Source: Planctomycetota bacterium
GTDB lineage: Bacteria > Planctomycetota > MHYJ01 > JACPRB01
Length of the DNA stretch: 9,552 bases
NCBI GenBank assembly: GCA_016200125.1
Contig: JACQFK010000441.1
Span: forward strand, 1-9,552
Direction: 5' to 3'
Shown: positions 1 to 6,083 of the stretch, piece by piece
Layout of the letters: the number at the start of each line of letters is the position of its first letter
How positions within the stretch are numbered: the stretch's first letter is position 1
Translations under genes and position numbers: made by a program
Notes under the pieces: model-generated
The model's input: the letters and a program-made list of their open reading frames with translations, nothing else
Told to the model about the DNA's origin: nothing
The model's database searches: none

Positions 1-1120
1 CATCCACCGACTCCGTGGTGTCCCAAGGCTGTCCCGGCGCCTTCGAGGCGTGCTTCAGCTGGGTCGGGACCATCCCCTGGTAGACCGCGTGAAGCGTGCC
101 CGTCCCGGGATCGCAGGCGATCCGGGGCTTCGCTCCGCTCGGAGCCATGTCGATGGAAGAGGCGACCCAGGCGCCCGAGGCGTTGGTGGCATAGCGCAGG
201 CGGTCGTTCGTCAGATCATGGGCGACGATGTGGACGTGTCCCGAGGCGTCCACCGCGATCGACGTGCCGTCGCCGCCCACGTACTGGGTGCCCGTCGGCC
301 CGGCGTCGGCCGTCACGGTCACGTAATTCGAAAGGCCCAGCCGGGTGGAGTAGAGCACGCGGTGGTTCGCGACGTCGTAGTGGGCGATGTGCTCCGCTCC
401 CGCGGCATCCACCACGAAGGAGGTGTATTCCCCGTAGTCGCCGCCGAAGGGAGCGCCGTAGAATAGGACCGCCGACGTCGCCGTCTGCGCGAAATCCGGC
501 TCCGAAGGCGTGCTCCCGCCGAAGCCGTTCATCGCGATGAGGCGGTAGCCGTACTCCGTGTCGGCCGCCAGTCCCGAATCGAACCAGGAGATGGCGCCGG
601 CAGGAAGCGTCGCCGCGACGCTCCAGGTCGCGCCCGCGTCGGACGACCGCTCCACGACGTATCCCGTCTCGTTGGAGAGGTCGGACCAGCTCACCCCGAT
701 GCTCGAGGGCGTCGACGGACGTGCGGCGATGACGGGCTGCACGGGGACATCCGGCGTGGTCACGACCACGACATTGGACGGATCCGACTCCATCGTTCCG
801 GTGATCGCGACGACGCGGAAGTAGTAGGTCGTATTCGGCGTCGAAGGATAAACGGTCGACGTCGCATCGGCGGGAAGGAACTGGACGCCTCCGATGGTCG
901 GCGTGCCGAAGGGGCTGAGGTTCATTTCCACGCGGTAGCCGGTCTCCACGGTGGCGCGATCGGCCCAGGTCAACGCGATCTTCGAGCCGCCGTTGAGAAC
1001 GGCCGCGAGGCCGGAGGGCGCGATCAGGCCGGTCGCAGCGTCCGCAAGACCGTTGCCGAGTTCGCCCGGGCAGCCGGCGAGGACGAGGGCCAGGAGCAGC
1101 GGGAGGGCACGCTTCACCAT
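1..1120 (-). CDS. Lipoprotein with two fibronectin type III domains and propeller-like repeats (3' end missing)
   Basis: The frame is open from an ATG at 1120 to the left edge, so 373 residues are visible and the C-terminus is missing. Residues 1-17 form a lipoprotein signal: MVKR, a Leu-rich core, then the lipobox LAGC with Cys17. Residues about 34-122 and 126-212 are two fibronectin III-like domains, each with the usual SxIxLxW / GYxVE / YxFRVVA pattern. From about residue 236 a motif of the form VDxxGxxHIxxxDxxNxRLxYxT appears at about 236, 289 and, more loosely, 334. This spacing suggests blades of a beta-propeller of the sialidase/BNR sort. The ATG overlaps the stop of the upstream barrel gene by 7 bp (ATGGTGA) and has only a weak GGGG-type ribosome site, so translation is probably coupled. 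It is likely anchored in the outer or inner membrane and faces outward. The domain calls are by eye; substrate and function are unknown. Confidence 0.8.
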   Translation of the reverse strand, partial: MVKRALPLLLALVLAGCPGELGNGLADAATGLIAPSGLAAVLNGGSKIALTWADRATVETGYRVEMNLSPFGTPTIGGVQFLPADATSTVYPSTPNTTYYFRVVAITGTMESDPSNVVVVTTPDVPVQPVIAARPSTPSSIGVSWSDLSNETGYVVERSSDAGATWSVAATLPAGAISWFDSGLAADTEYGYRLIAMNGFGGSTPSEPDFAQTATSAVLFYGAPFGGDYGEYTSFVVDAAGAEHIAHYDVANHRVLYSTRLGLSNYVTVTADAGPTGTQYVGGDGTSIAVDASGHVHIVAHDLTNDRLRYATNASGAWVASSIDMAPSGAKPRIACDPGTGTLHAVYQGMVPTQLKHASKAPGQPWDTTESVD

Positions 1121-1986
1121 GAGAGGTTGAACCCCAGGTTGACCACGGGACCGATGGCCGTGACGTTCTCGGAGAAATACAGGTTCGCCTCCAGCGCGGC
1201 GACGAAGGAGAACGCGGACGTGAAGAAGGTCTCCAGGCGCAGGCCGATCCCGCCGTCGAAGCCCACGGCGTCGCCGATCCCGGTGTGGAGGAACGCGGGG
1301 CCCGCCGAGGCGGTCACGGCGAGCTCCAGCGACCCCGACTTCAGGAGGGGAACGGAGAGCCGCGGCCCGACGCCGTAGAGCTGCAGGGTCGTCGGCGTGT
1401 CGAACACCTCGAAGGAGCCGAAGAGGGCGCGCGCGTAGAAATGAAGCGAGGTTCCGTCCGGCATCCAGCGAGCCGGGTCCCAGGACGCCAGGTCCGGCGC
1501 CACGATCAGGTCCACATCGGGCCCGTAGAGGAAGGGCGCGTCGGAGCTCGAAACGCGGTCGGGGCCGCTGTTGCCTCCGAACACCGCGGGCTTCGAAATG
1601 ATCGGATCGCTCCGGGTGTTTCCCGGGATCGTCGTCAGCGTGCGGGTCGACGTTACGCTGAGATGGGGGGCTCCGAAGGCCCCGCTGATGCTGATCGGGA
1701 TCGCCGGCGGCGACGCGGGAGTCAGAAAGATCGGTGTCGGGTTCTCGTCCTGGGGACGGCAGACCGTGCGGTACCAGACGCGGGAGTTCGCGGCGGCCGA
1801 GCCGCTCCGGAACTCGACGGGGAACTGCTGCTCGTAGTAGTCGTGTTCGAACTCCCCCTTCGGCGTCTCCTCGAGGATGATCCGCACGTCGCTGCCGACC
1901 CGGACCGGACGCGCGCGGCGGGTCGGGGGAGCCTCGGACGGATCCTGTCCGAGCGCGGCGACCAGGACCAGCAGGACCGTGGTCAT
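1114..1986 (-). CDS. Probable outer-membrane beta-barrel protein, function unknown
   Basis: The protein is 290 aa. The ATG at 1986 overlaps the TGA of the kinase gene as ATGA, with an AAGGA ribosome site 9 nt upstream inside the kinase gene. An in-frame extension upstream to 2070 would lie wholly within the kinase and reads as an Arg-rich shadow, so I reject it. Residues 1-13 (MTTVLLVLVAALG) are a short hydrophobic segment that may be a signal peptide, although it has no positive n-region. Residues about 20-150 are a polar region rich in Ser, Thr and Pro. From about residue 155 to the end, alternating polar and aromatic stretches separated by Gly/Asp turns resemble beta strands, and the protein ends in an aromatic residue (LGFNLSW), as many outer-membrane barrels do. 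I do not recognise the family. Its position between a transmembrane kinase and a lipoprotein suggests an envelope role. Confidence 0.75.
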   Translation of the reverse strand: MTTVLLVLVAALGQDPSEAPPTRRARPVRVGSDVRIILEETPKGEFEHDYYEQQFPVEFRSGSAAANSRVWYRTVCRPQDENPTPIFLTPASPPAIPISISGAFGAPHLSVTSTRTLTTIPGNTRSDPIISKPAVFGGNSGPDRVSSSDAPFLYGPDVDLIVAPDLASWDPARWMPDGTSLHFYARALFGSFEVFDTPTTLQLYGVGPRLSVPLLKSGSLELAVTASAGPAFLHTGIGDAVGFDGGIGLRLETFFTSAFSFVAALEANLYFSENVTAIGPVVNLGFNLSW

Positions 1987-3695
1987 CGCGTTCGGTCCTT
2001 CACGCGGACGCTGTCGACGAAGACGGTCCCGCCGCTGGCGCCGATCTGGAGTCCCTCGGCGTCCGCGCATTCCGCCGCGGGCAGCGTGAACAGGAGGCGG
2101 TCGTCGAGGAAGACCCGGTGATCCGGCGAGCCGGGGACGACGGTCAGCCTTCCGGCCGGGATCCTCGATTCGAAGACCTTCTGGTCGGTCGTCTCGGCGC
2201 TCCCGTCCGCCCGCAGGCGGAAGAGCGAGGCGCCGTCGCCCCGGACTTCGAGCCAGCGCGTGAACGAGAGCGCCAGGGCCGCGCGCGGATGCTCTGAGCC
2301 GGACCCGAGGCGGAACTGCACTTCGTAGCCCGCCCGGACGCCGGCGAACTTCCGCTTGATCCAGACGCGGTCGGCGTCGCTCCGCGCGGTGAGGACGCAG
2401 GTCTTGCCCGCCGGATCAAAGCGCGCCCCGCCGCCGGGCGCGTGGAGGAGATCGGGATTCCAGGTGCCCCAGGGGATCTCGGCCATGAGCTCCGACTCGG
2501 CCCGGGGCGGAAGCGACGCGCGGAACTGCTCGAGGGCCTCCGCGGCGGCGAGCGCCGGATCGGGCCGCTTCTCCTCCTCGGGGAGAGGAGCCGGAGGCCG
2601 GGGAGCGGGTTCGGGCTTGATCTCCGGGGCGACGACGGGCGTCGCCGCCGGGGCTTCCTTCTTCTCGACCGGGCGCGCGGGCGGGATCAGCAGGGGCTCG
2701 CGGCGGGCAGGAGCGGCGGCCTCCACGGGGGAGGGCGCGGTCTCGGCGCTGAAGATCGCCAGGAGGATGATCGCCAGCAGCGTCAGCCCCGCGGCGACCG
2801 CGGCCGGCCACATCCAGGAGCGGGGAGCCTCGACCGGACGGGCTGCGGGGATCATCGGCTCAGTTGGAGGAAGCAGGGCGTCGATGAGCTCCGCGTAACC
2901 CTGGAAGCGGTCTTCCGGATCCTTCTCCAGGCAGCGCCGGACCACCGTCTCGTATTCCGGCGAGATCCCGGGATTGAGCGTCCGGGGCGAAGGCGCCGGC
3001 TCGGTCGCGTGCTTGTAGAGCGTGGCCATCTGGGACTCGCCCGCGAAGGGCGGCCGCTCGGCGACCATCTCGTAGAGGACGCAGCCCAGGGAGTAGAGGT
3101 CGCTGCGATGGTCGGTCGCGCGGCCGTCGCCCTGCTCGGGCGACGCGTACTCGGGCGTGCAGGCCACCGCGTTCAGGTCGGTGAGGCGGGTGCGGGCGAG
3201 CTCGGCGCTCCGGGCGAGGCCGAAGTCGGCGAGCTTCACCGATCCGTCCCGGAGGAGGAAGATGTTGGCCGGCTTCACGTCGCGGTGGATGATCTTCTGC
3301 CGCAGCGCGGCGTCGAGCGCGCGGGCGACCTCGATGCCGATGCGGGCCGCCTCCTCCTCGTCGAAAGCGCCGCGGTCGCTGAGCCGCTTCTCGACGGTCT
3401 CGCCGTCGATGAGCTCCATGGCGAACCAGAGCCGCCCGTCGTTCTCGCCCGCCTGCAGGATCGTGACGATGCGCGGGTCGTTGAGCCGCGCGAGGGCCTG
3501 GATCTCGATCTGGAACTTCTGGAGGAAGCCCTGATGCAGCTCGGGATCGGCCGAGGGCGTGGAGTGGAGCACCTTGACGGCGACCCAGCGTCCCACGGAC
3601 CGCTGCCAGGCCCGGTAGACCGAGCCCATGCCCCCGCGGCCGAGAACGCCGTCGAAATGGATGTCGAAATCGCCCCAGGCGGCGATGGTGCCCAC
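1983..3695 (-). CDS. Transmembrane Hanks-type Ser/Thr protein kinase with C-terminal extracytoplasmic domain
   Basis: This 570-aa protein should phosphorylate Ser/Thr on unknown cytoplasmic targets. Visible kinase motifs (GTG-start numbering) are the glycine loop GRGGMGSVY at 19-27, the VAVK lysine at 41, HRDVKPAN at 137-144 with catalytic Asp139, DFG at 157-159, and TPEYASPEQ at about 180-188 in the activation/APE region. All key catalytic residues are present, so it should be active. After the kinase domain (about 10-275) there is one membrane segment at about 294-315, a Pro/Ala/Glu-rich linker (about 320-385), and a domain of about 170 residues. Patterns in that last domain such as RWLEVRGDGASLFRLRADG and HRVFLDDRLLF resemble a concanavalin-like jelly roll of the DUF1080 sort; this fold is a guess. 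The GTG at 3695 has GGAGG 5 nt upstream. The alternative TTG at 3755 lies inside a likely -35 box. The gene heads an operon with the barrel protein (ATGA overlap) and the FN3 lipoprotein. Confidence 0.93.
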   Translation of the reverse strand: MGTIAAWGDFDIHFDGVLGRGGMGSVYRAWQRSVGRWVAVKVLHSTPSADPELHQGFLQKFQIEIQALARLNDPRIVTILQAGENDGRLWFAMELIDGETVEKRLSDRGAFDEEEAARIGIEVARALDAALRQKIIHRDVKPANIFLLRDGSVKLADFGLARSAELARTRLTDLNAVACTPEYASPEQGDGRATDHRSDLYSLGCVLYEMVAERPPFAGESQMATLYKHATEPAPSPRTLNPGISPEYETVVRRCLEKDPEDRFQGYAELIDALLPPTEPMIPAARPVEAPRSWMWPAAVAAGLTLLAIILLAIFSAETAPSPVEAAAPARREPLLIPPARPVEKKEAPAATPVVAPEIKPEPAPRPPAPLPEEEKRPDPALAAAEALEQFRASLPPRAESELMAEIPWGTWNPDLLHAPGGGARFDPAGKTCVLTARSDADRVWIKRKFAGVRAGYEVQFRLGSGSEHPRAALALSFTRWLEVRGDGASLFRLRADGSAETTDQKVFESRIPAGRLTVVPGSPDHRVFLDDRLLFTLPAAECADAEGLQIGASGGTVFVDSVRVKDRTR

Positions 3696-3700
3696 CTTCC

Positions 3701-3705
3701 CCTCC
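3701..3705 (-). promoter_or_regulatory. Shine-Dalgarno site that sets the kinase start
   Basis: GGAGG on the minus strand lies 5 nt before the GTG at 3695. This supports GTG as the start over the in-frame TTG 60 nt upstream, which has no such site. Confidence 0.7.
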
Positions 3706-3726
3706 GGACCCCGGCTCGCGGCCCGG

Positions 3727-3755
3727 GTTTTAGCACAGGTTTCGACCTTGTTCAA
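3727..3755 (-). promoter_or_regulatory. Candidate sigma70-type promoter of the kinase operon
   Basis: On the minus strand, TTGAAC at 3755-3750 (-35; four of six bases, TTGA, match consensus) and TAAAAC at 3732-3727 (-10; four of six match) are separated by exactly 17 nt. Transcription would start near 3720, leaving a leader of about 25 nt that contains the GGAGG ribosome site. This is the only good pair I found in the gap. Its spacing fits the GTG start, but it is an eye-made prediction. Confidence 0.4.
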
Positions 3756-3758
3756 GGT
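3745..3758. promoter_or_regulatory. 14-bp palindrome over the -35 box, possible operator
   Basis: ACCTTGTTCAAGGT has two perfect 6-bp arms around a central TT and overlaps the predicted -35 hexamer of the kinase operon. A dimeric regulator bound here would block polymerase. No regulator gene is in the window, and a chance palindrome cannot be excluded. Confidence 0.35.
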
Positions 3759-3786
3759 TTTGAAGACTCCGGCGTTCCGCGGAGCC

Positions 3787-3835
3787 CCTCCACCCGGGGA
3801 GTGTGTCGAGGGACCCTTTTCTCGACAGGAAAAAT
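3787..3835 (-). repeat. Upstream repeat, copy near the kinase
   Basis: The plus-strand core CCTCCACCCGGGGAGTG at 3787-3803 is identical to 4158-4174. Similarity continues without gaps to 3835 at a constant offset of 371 bp, including CGAGGG, CTC and CAGGAAA blocks; about 37 of 49 positions match. This copy also contains an inverted repeat (GTCGAG at 3805-3810, CTCGAC at 3821-3826, loop of 10) that the other copy lacks. It lies about 90 bp upstream of the kinase start, in the same orientation relative to the downstream gene as the other copy. No reading frame follows it directly. Confidence 0.65.
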
Positions 3836-3863
3836 GGCGGGCTCACGAATTTTTTTCGCGGCG

Positions 3864-4151
3864 TCAGGCCCAGTGGAGCGCCGCGACGACGACCTTCCGG
3901 CGGAGCAGCCGGCAGATCAGCAGCATCTCCTCCTCGTTCATCGCGAAGCCCTGGAGCAGGTAGTGGGTGCCCCGGCGGTCATCCTCGCGGGTCTCCACCA
4001 GCCGTCCCGTCGCGACGGCCCGCTTGACGTCCTCCTCGTAGATGGACTGGTCGACCATGCTCTCGAACGCGAACTGCGTGTAGGTGAACATGTTGACCCT
4101 CACTCGCCCCTTGATGACCCGCAGGACCTGCCGGAGTTCCTGGCGCTTCAT
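3864..4151 (-). CDS. Small DUF4258-like protein
   Basis: The protein is 95 aa. The ATG at 4151 has GGAGG 6 nt upstream; an in-frame upstream extension to 4292 has no ribosome site and would run into the PhoD start, so I reject it. The segment FAFESMVDQSIYEEDVKRAV (about 27-46), followed by GRLVETREDD, GTHYLLQGF and a C-terminal KVVVAALHW strand, matches the layout I know for DUF4258 (HA..RM..R.I..EDV..AL..G, then YLL.G, then a beta strand ending near an aromatic). The usual leading His is replaced here by Phe/Ala. DUF4258 proteins have no settled function, and some lie in toxin-antitoxin-like pairs, but no partner gene adjoins this one. It is transcribed toward the kinase, with 168 bp between them, and divergently from the PhoD gene. 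The family call is moderate; the coding call is good. Confidence 0.7.
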   Translation of the reverse strand: MKRQELRQVLRVIKGRVRVNMFTYTQFAFESMVDQSIYEEDVKRAVATGRLVETREDDRRGTHYLLQGFAMNEEEMLLICRLLRRKVVVAALHWA

Positions 4152-4157
4152 GCCGCA

Positions 4158-4206
4158 CCTCCACCCGGGGAGTGCGGCGAGGGGCGGAAAACTCTGCAGG
4201 AAATAT
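4158..4206 (-). repeat. Upstream repeat, copy at the DUF4258-like gene
   Basis: This is the second copy of the 49-bp element, with its identical 17-bp core at 4158-4174. Here the element contains the GGAGG ribosome site (4162-4158) of the DUF4258-like gene, so it forms that gene's leader. Its distal end merges into the 12-bp palindrome at 4199-4210. Confidence 0.65.
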
Positions 4207-4210
4207 TTCC
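4199..4210. promoter_or_regulatory. Perfect 12-bp palindrome in the divergent gap, possible operator
   Basis: GGAAATATTTCC is fully self-complementary and is the most AT-rich stretch of the 134-bp gap between the divergent DUF4258-like and PhoD genes. It could be a shared operator or part of a promoter. I found no convincing -35/-10 pair for either gene in this gap. Confidence 0.35.
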
Positions 4211-4285
4211 GCAATCCTCCGCGCGGCGAAGCGGTTAGATCAATGCCGGAACGACAGGACACAAGGTGAACCGGGAGGGCGAGGA

Positions 4286-5827
4286 ATGACATCCTGGGAG
4301 ATGACGCGGCGGTCCTTCCTGAGGACCGCGGCGCTCGCGGTCGGCGGAACCCTGGCCTCCTGCAGCGAGGGCGTCCGCGCGGTCGCCGGCGATCCTTTCA
4401 CGCTCGGCGTCGCCTCCGGCGATCCCTCGGGCGACAGCGTCGTGCTCTGGACGCGGCTCGCCACCGCGCCGCTCGAGCCCGGGGGCGGCATGGCCCCCGA
4501 GGCCGTCAGAGTCGCCTGGCTGCTCGCCGAGGACGAGAAGTTCACGCAGGGCCTGCGCAGCGGCGAGGTCTCCGCCCGTCCCGAGCTCTCGCATTCCGTG
4601 CACGTGGAGGTCCCCGGGCTGTCGCCCGACCGGATCTACTGGTACCGCTTCCGGGCCGGCGACGCCGAGAGCCCCGTCGGCCGCACCCGCACCTTCCCCG
4701 CGCCGGGGACGGCGTCGCCCCGCGTCCGCTTCGGCGTCGCCTCCTGCAGCAACTTCGAGCAGGGCTTCTTCACGGCCTACGAGCACCTGCTGCGCGAGGA
4801 TCCCGCCTTCGTGATCCATCTCGGGGACTACATCTACGAGGGCGCGGGGCAGGACAAGAAGCCGCGCAAGCATCTCGGAAAGGAGTGCACGACGCTGGAG
4901 CAGTACCGGTCCCGCTACGCGCAGTACCGGACCGACGCGGCCCTCCGCGCCCTCCACGCCGCCGTGCCCTGGCTGGTCACCCCGGACGACCACGAATTCG
5001 ACAACAACTGCGCGAACGACATCTCGGAGGAGAAGGGAGTCCTGCCGGCCGACTTCCTCAAACGCCGCGCCGCGGCCTATCAGGCCTACTACGAGAACAC
5101 GCCCCTCCGCCTCGGCTCCCTGCCCAAGGGGCCGGACATGCAGCTCTACCGCCGCCTGCCCTGGGGCCGCCTCGCCGACTTCCACGTGCTCGACACCCGC
5201 CAGTACCGCACGGACCAGCCCTACGGCGACGGAAACAAGCCGCCCGGCCCCGACCTGATGGATCCGAAGGGCACGATCATGGGCGCCGCGCAGCGCGAGT
5301 GGCTCTTCGACGGACTCGTCCGCTCCGGCGCGTCCTGGAATGTGCTCGCGCAGCAGGTGATGATCGCGCGGGTCGACCGCAAGCCCGGCGAGGGCGTCCT
5401 CTACAGCATGGACCAGTGGCCCGGCTACGAGTTCGAGCGCCGCCGCCTGCTCAAGTTCCTCCACGAGCGGAAGATCCCGAACGCGGTCGCGCTCTCGGGG
5501 GACATCCACACGAACTGGGCCAACGACCTGGTCGCCGACTTCGACGACCTGGGCTCCCGCATCGTCGCGACCGAATTCGTCGGGACCTCGATCAGCTCGG
5601 GCGGGGACGGCGCGAGCAGGCCGAAGGACCTGGACCTGCTGCTCTCGGACAACCCCTTCGTCCGCTTTCACAACGCCGAGCGCGGCTACCTGAAGTGCGA
5701 GCTGGATGCGAAGACCTGGCGGACGGACTACCGCACGGTTCCCTTCGTTCTCAAGCCGGGGGCGCCGCTGAACACGCGGGCGTCGTTCGTGGTGGAGGCG
5801 GGGAGTCCGGGGCTGAAGCCGGCCTGA
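4286..5827 (+). CDS. phoD: PhoD-family alkaline phosphatase/phosphodiesterase, Tat-exported
   Basis: The 513-aa enzyme is expected to hydrolyse phosphate mono- or diesters outside the cytoplasm, a phosphate-scavenging role known for the family. The ATG at 4286 has GGAGG 7 nt upstream; the upstream in-frame ATG at 4172 lacks one. Residues 7-13 (TRRSFLR) are a twin-arginine motif followed by a hydrophobic stretch and a lipobox-like LASC ending at Cys26, so it may be a Tat lipoprotein. Residues about 36-138 are the beta-sandwich N-domain (FTLGVASGDPSGDSVVLWTRL). The catalytic domain runs from about 147 to the end, with ASCSN (152-156), HLGDYIYE (178-185), DDHEFDNN (234-241), LDTRQYR (302-308) and SGDIHTNW (404-411). 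These are the usual metal-binding and active-site blocks, all intact. The length is normal for the family. It stands alone as a plus-strand gene, converging on the DUF4340 gene. I saw no Pho box. Confidence 0.95.
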   Translation: MTSWEMTRRSFLRTAALAVGGTLASCSEGVRAVAGDPFTLGVASGDPSGDSVVLWTRLATAPLEPGGGMAPEAVRVAWLLAEDEKFTQGLRSGEVSARPELSHSVHVEVPGLSPDRIYWYRFRAGDAESPVGRTRTFPAPGTASPRVRFGVASCSNFEQGFFTAYEHLLREDPAFVIHLGDYIYEGAGQDKKPRKHLGKECTTLEQYRSRYAQYRTDAALRALHAAVPWLVTPDDHEFDNNCANDISEEKGVLPADFLKRRAAAYQAYYENTPLRLGSLPKGPDMQLYRRLPWGRLADFHVLDTRQYRTDQPYGDGNKPPGPDLMDPKGTIMGAAQREWLFDGLVRSGASWNVLAQQVMIARVDRKPGEGVLYSMDQWPGYEFERRRLLKFLHERKIPNAVALSGDIHTNWANDLVADFDDLGSRIVATEFVGTSISSGGDGASRPKDLDLLLSDNPFVRFHNAERGYLKCELDAKTWRTDYRTVPFVLKPGAPLNTRASFVVEAGSPGLKPA

Positions 5828-5828
5828 C

Positions 5829-5846
5829 CCGGGGGAAGTTCCCCGG
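5829..5846. terminator. GC hairpin between convergent genes
   Basis: CCGGGG, loop GAAGTT, CCCCGG forms a 6-bp stem that begins 2 bp after the phoD stop and ends 1 bp before the stop of the opposing DUF4340 frame. It may serve both strands. The plus strand is followed by a T-rich stretch, although that stretch is coding repeat DNA and not a clean T run, so this is only a partial match to an intrinsic terminator. Confidence 0.5.
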
Positions 5847-6083
5847 CTATGGTTTCTTCTCTTCGGGCTTCTTGTCTTCCGGCTTTTTCTCTTCCGGTTT
5901 CTTCTCTTCGGGCTTCTTCTCGTCGGGTTTCTTGTCCTCGGGTTTCTTGTCTTCCGGCTTCTTGTCCTCGGGCTTCTTCTCGTCTTTGGGGACTTCCTTG
6001 GCCTTGACGAGCTGGGGACGGTCGACGCGCAGCTTCTTGAAGGCGTCCGCCGAGATCACGTAGTACCAGTCGGCGAAGCGGGC
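5847..6083 (-). pseudogene. Severed C-terminal part of the DUF4340 gene
   Basis: This stretch continues the DUF4340 frame directly after the TAG at 6086-6084. It encodes 78 residues: ARFADWYYVISADAFKKLR, then a linker, then a Lys/Glu/Pro repeat tail, ending at TAG 5849-5847. FxxWYYVI followed by a KLR-type motif is the ending I expect for planctomycete-type DUF4340 proteins. Codons outside the repeats keep G/C third positions like the rest of the gene, which suggests recent or ongoing selection. It has no ribosome site or good start of its own: the only candidate is GTG at 6059, inside the conserved motif. It therefore belongs to the upstream gene and is not independent. Confidence 0.75.
5851..5985 (-). 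repeat. Nine 15-bp tandem repeats encoding KKPE(E/D)
   Basis: Nine consecutive units of the form GG(T/C)TTCTT(G/C)TC(T/C)TC(G/C) on the plus strand encode, on the minus strand, repeated five-residue units such as EDKKP and EEKKP at the C-terminus of the DUF4340 frame. Units differ mainly at synonymous positions (AAA/AAG, GAA/GAG) and by Glu/Asp swaps, so the charge pattern is kept while the DNA has diverged. The product would be a highly charged, disordered tail. Confidence 0.85.

Noticed and set aside
1987..2070. Upstream start at 2070 for the barrel protein
   Set aside because: It would add an Arg-rich stretch lying fully inside the kinase gene. The ATG at 1986 with the ATGA overlap gives a hydrophobic N-terminus and fits the operon.
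3848..3885. Inverted repeat CGCGGCG/CGCCGCG beside a seven-T run as a terminator for the DUF4258-like gene
   Set aside because: The T run lies on the wrong side: on the minus strand the stem is followed by A's, and on the plus strand the T's come before the stem. The loop is also 15 nt and spans the stop codon.
2442..4238. Long plus-strand open frame (598 codons) opposite the kinase
   Set aside because: It is antisense to a kinase with all catalytic motifs, its composition is Arg/Gly/Leu-rich as expected of a GC-rich shadow frame, and it runs through the intergenic gap and the DUF4258-like gene.
4212..4240. A sigma70 promoter for phoD using TTAGAT at 4235-4240 as -10
   Set aside because: The -10 match is weak, and the bases at the right distance upstream (CAATCC) do not resemble a -35.
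3864..4285. A toxin-antitoxin pair containing the DUF4258-like gene
   Set aside because: Neither neighbour is antitoxin-like, and the 134-bp and 168-bp gaps hold no small gene with a ribosome site.
4235..5671. Long minus-strand open frame (478 codons) opposite phoD
   Set aside because: It is a shadow of phoD: low-complexity Val/Gly/Arg/Ala sequence with no recognisable motif.
5847..6059. A separate 70-codon gene starting at GTG 6059
   Set aside because: It has no ribosome site and begins in the middle of the WYYVI motif. It is the same frame as the DUF4340 gene and is better read as its cut-off end.
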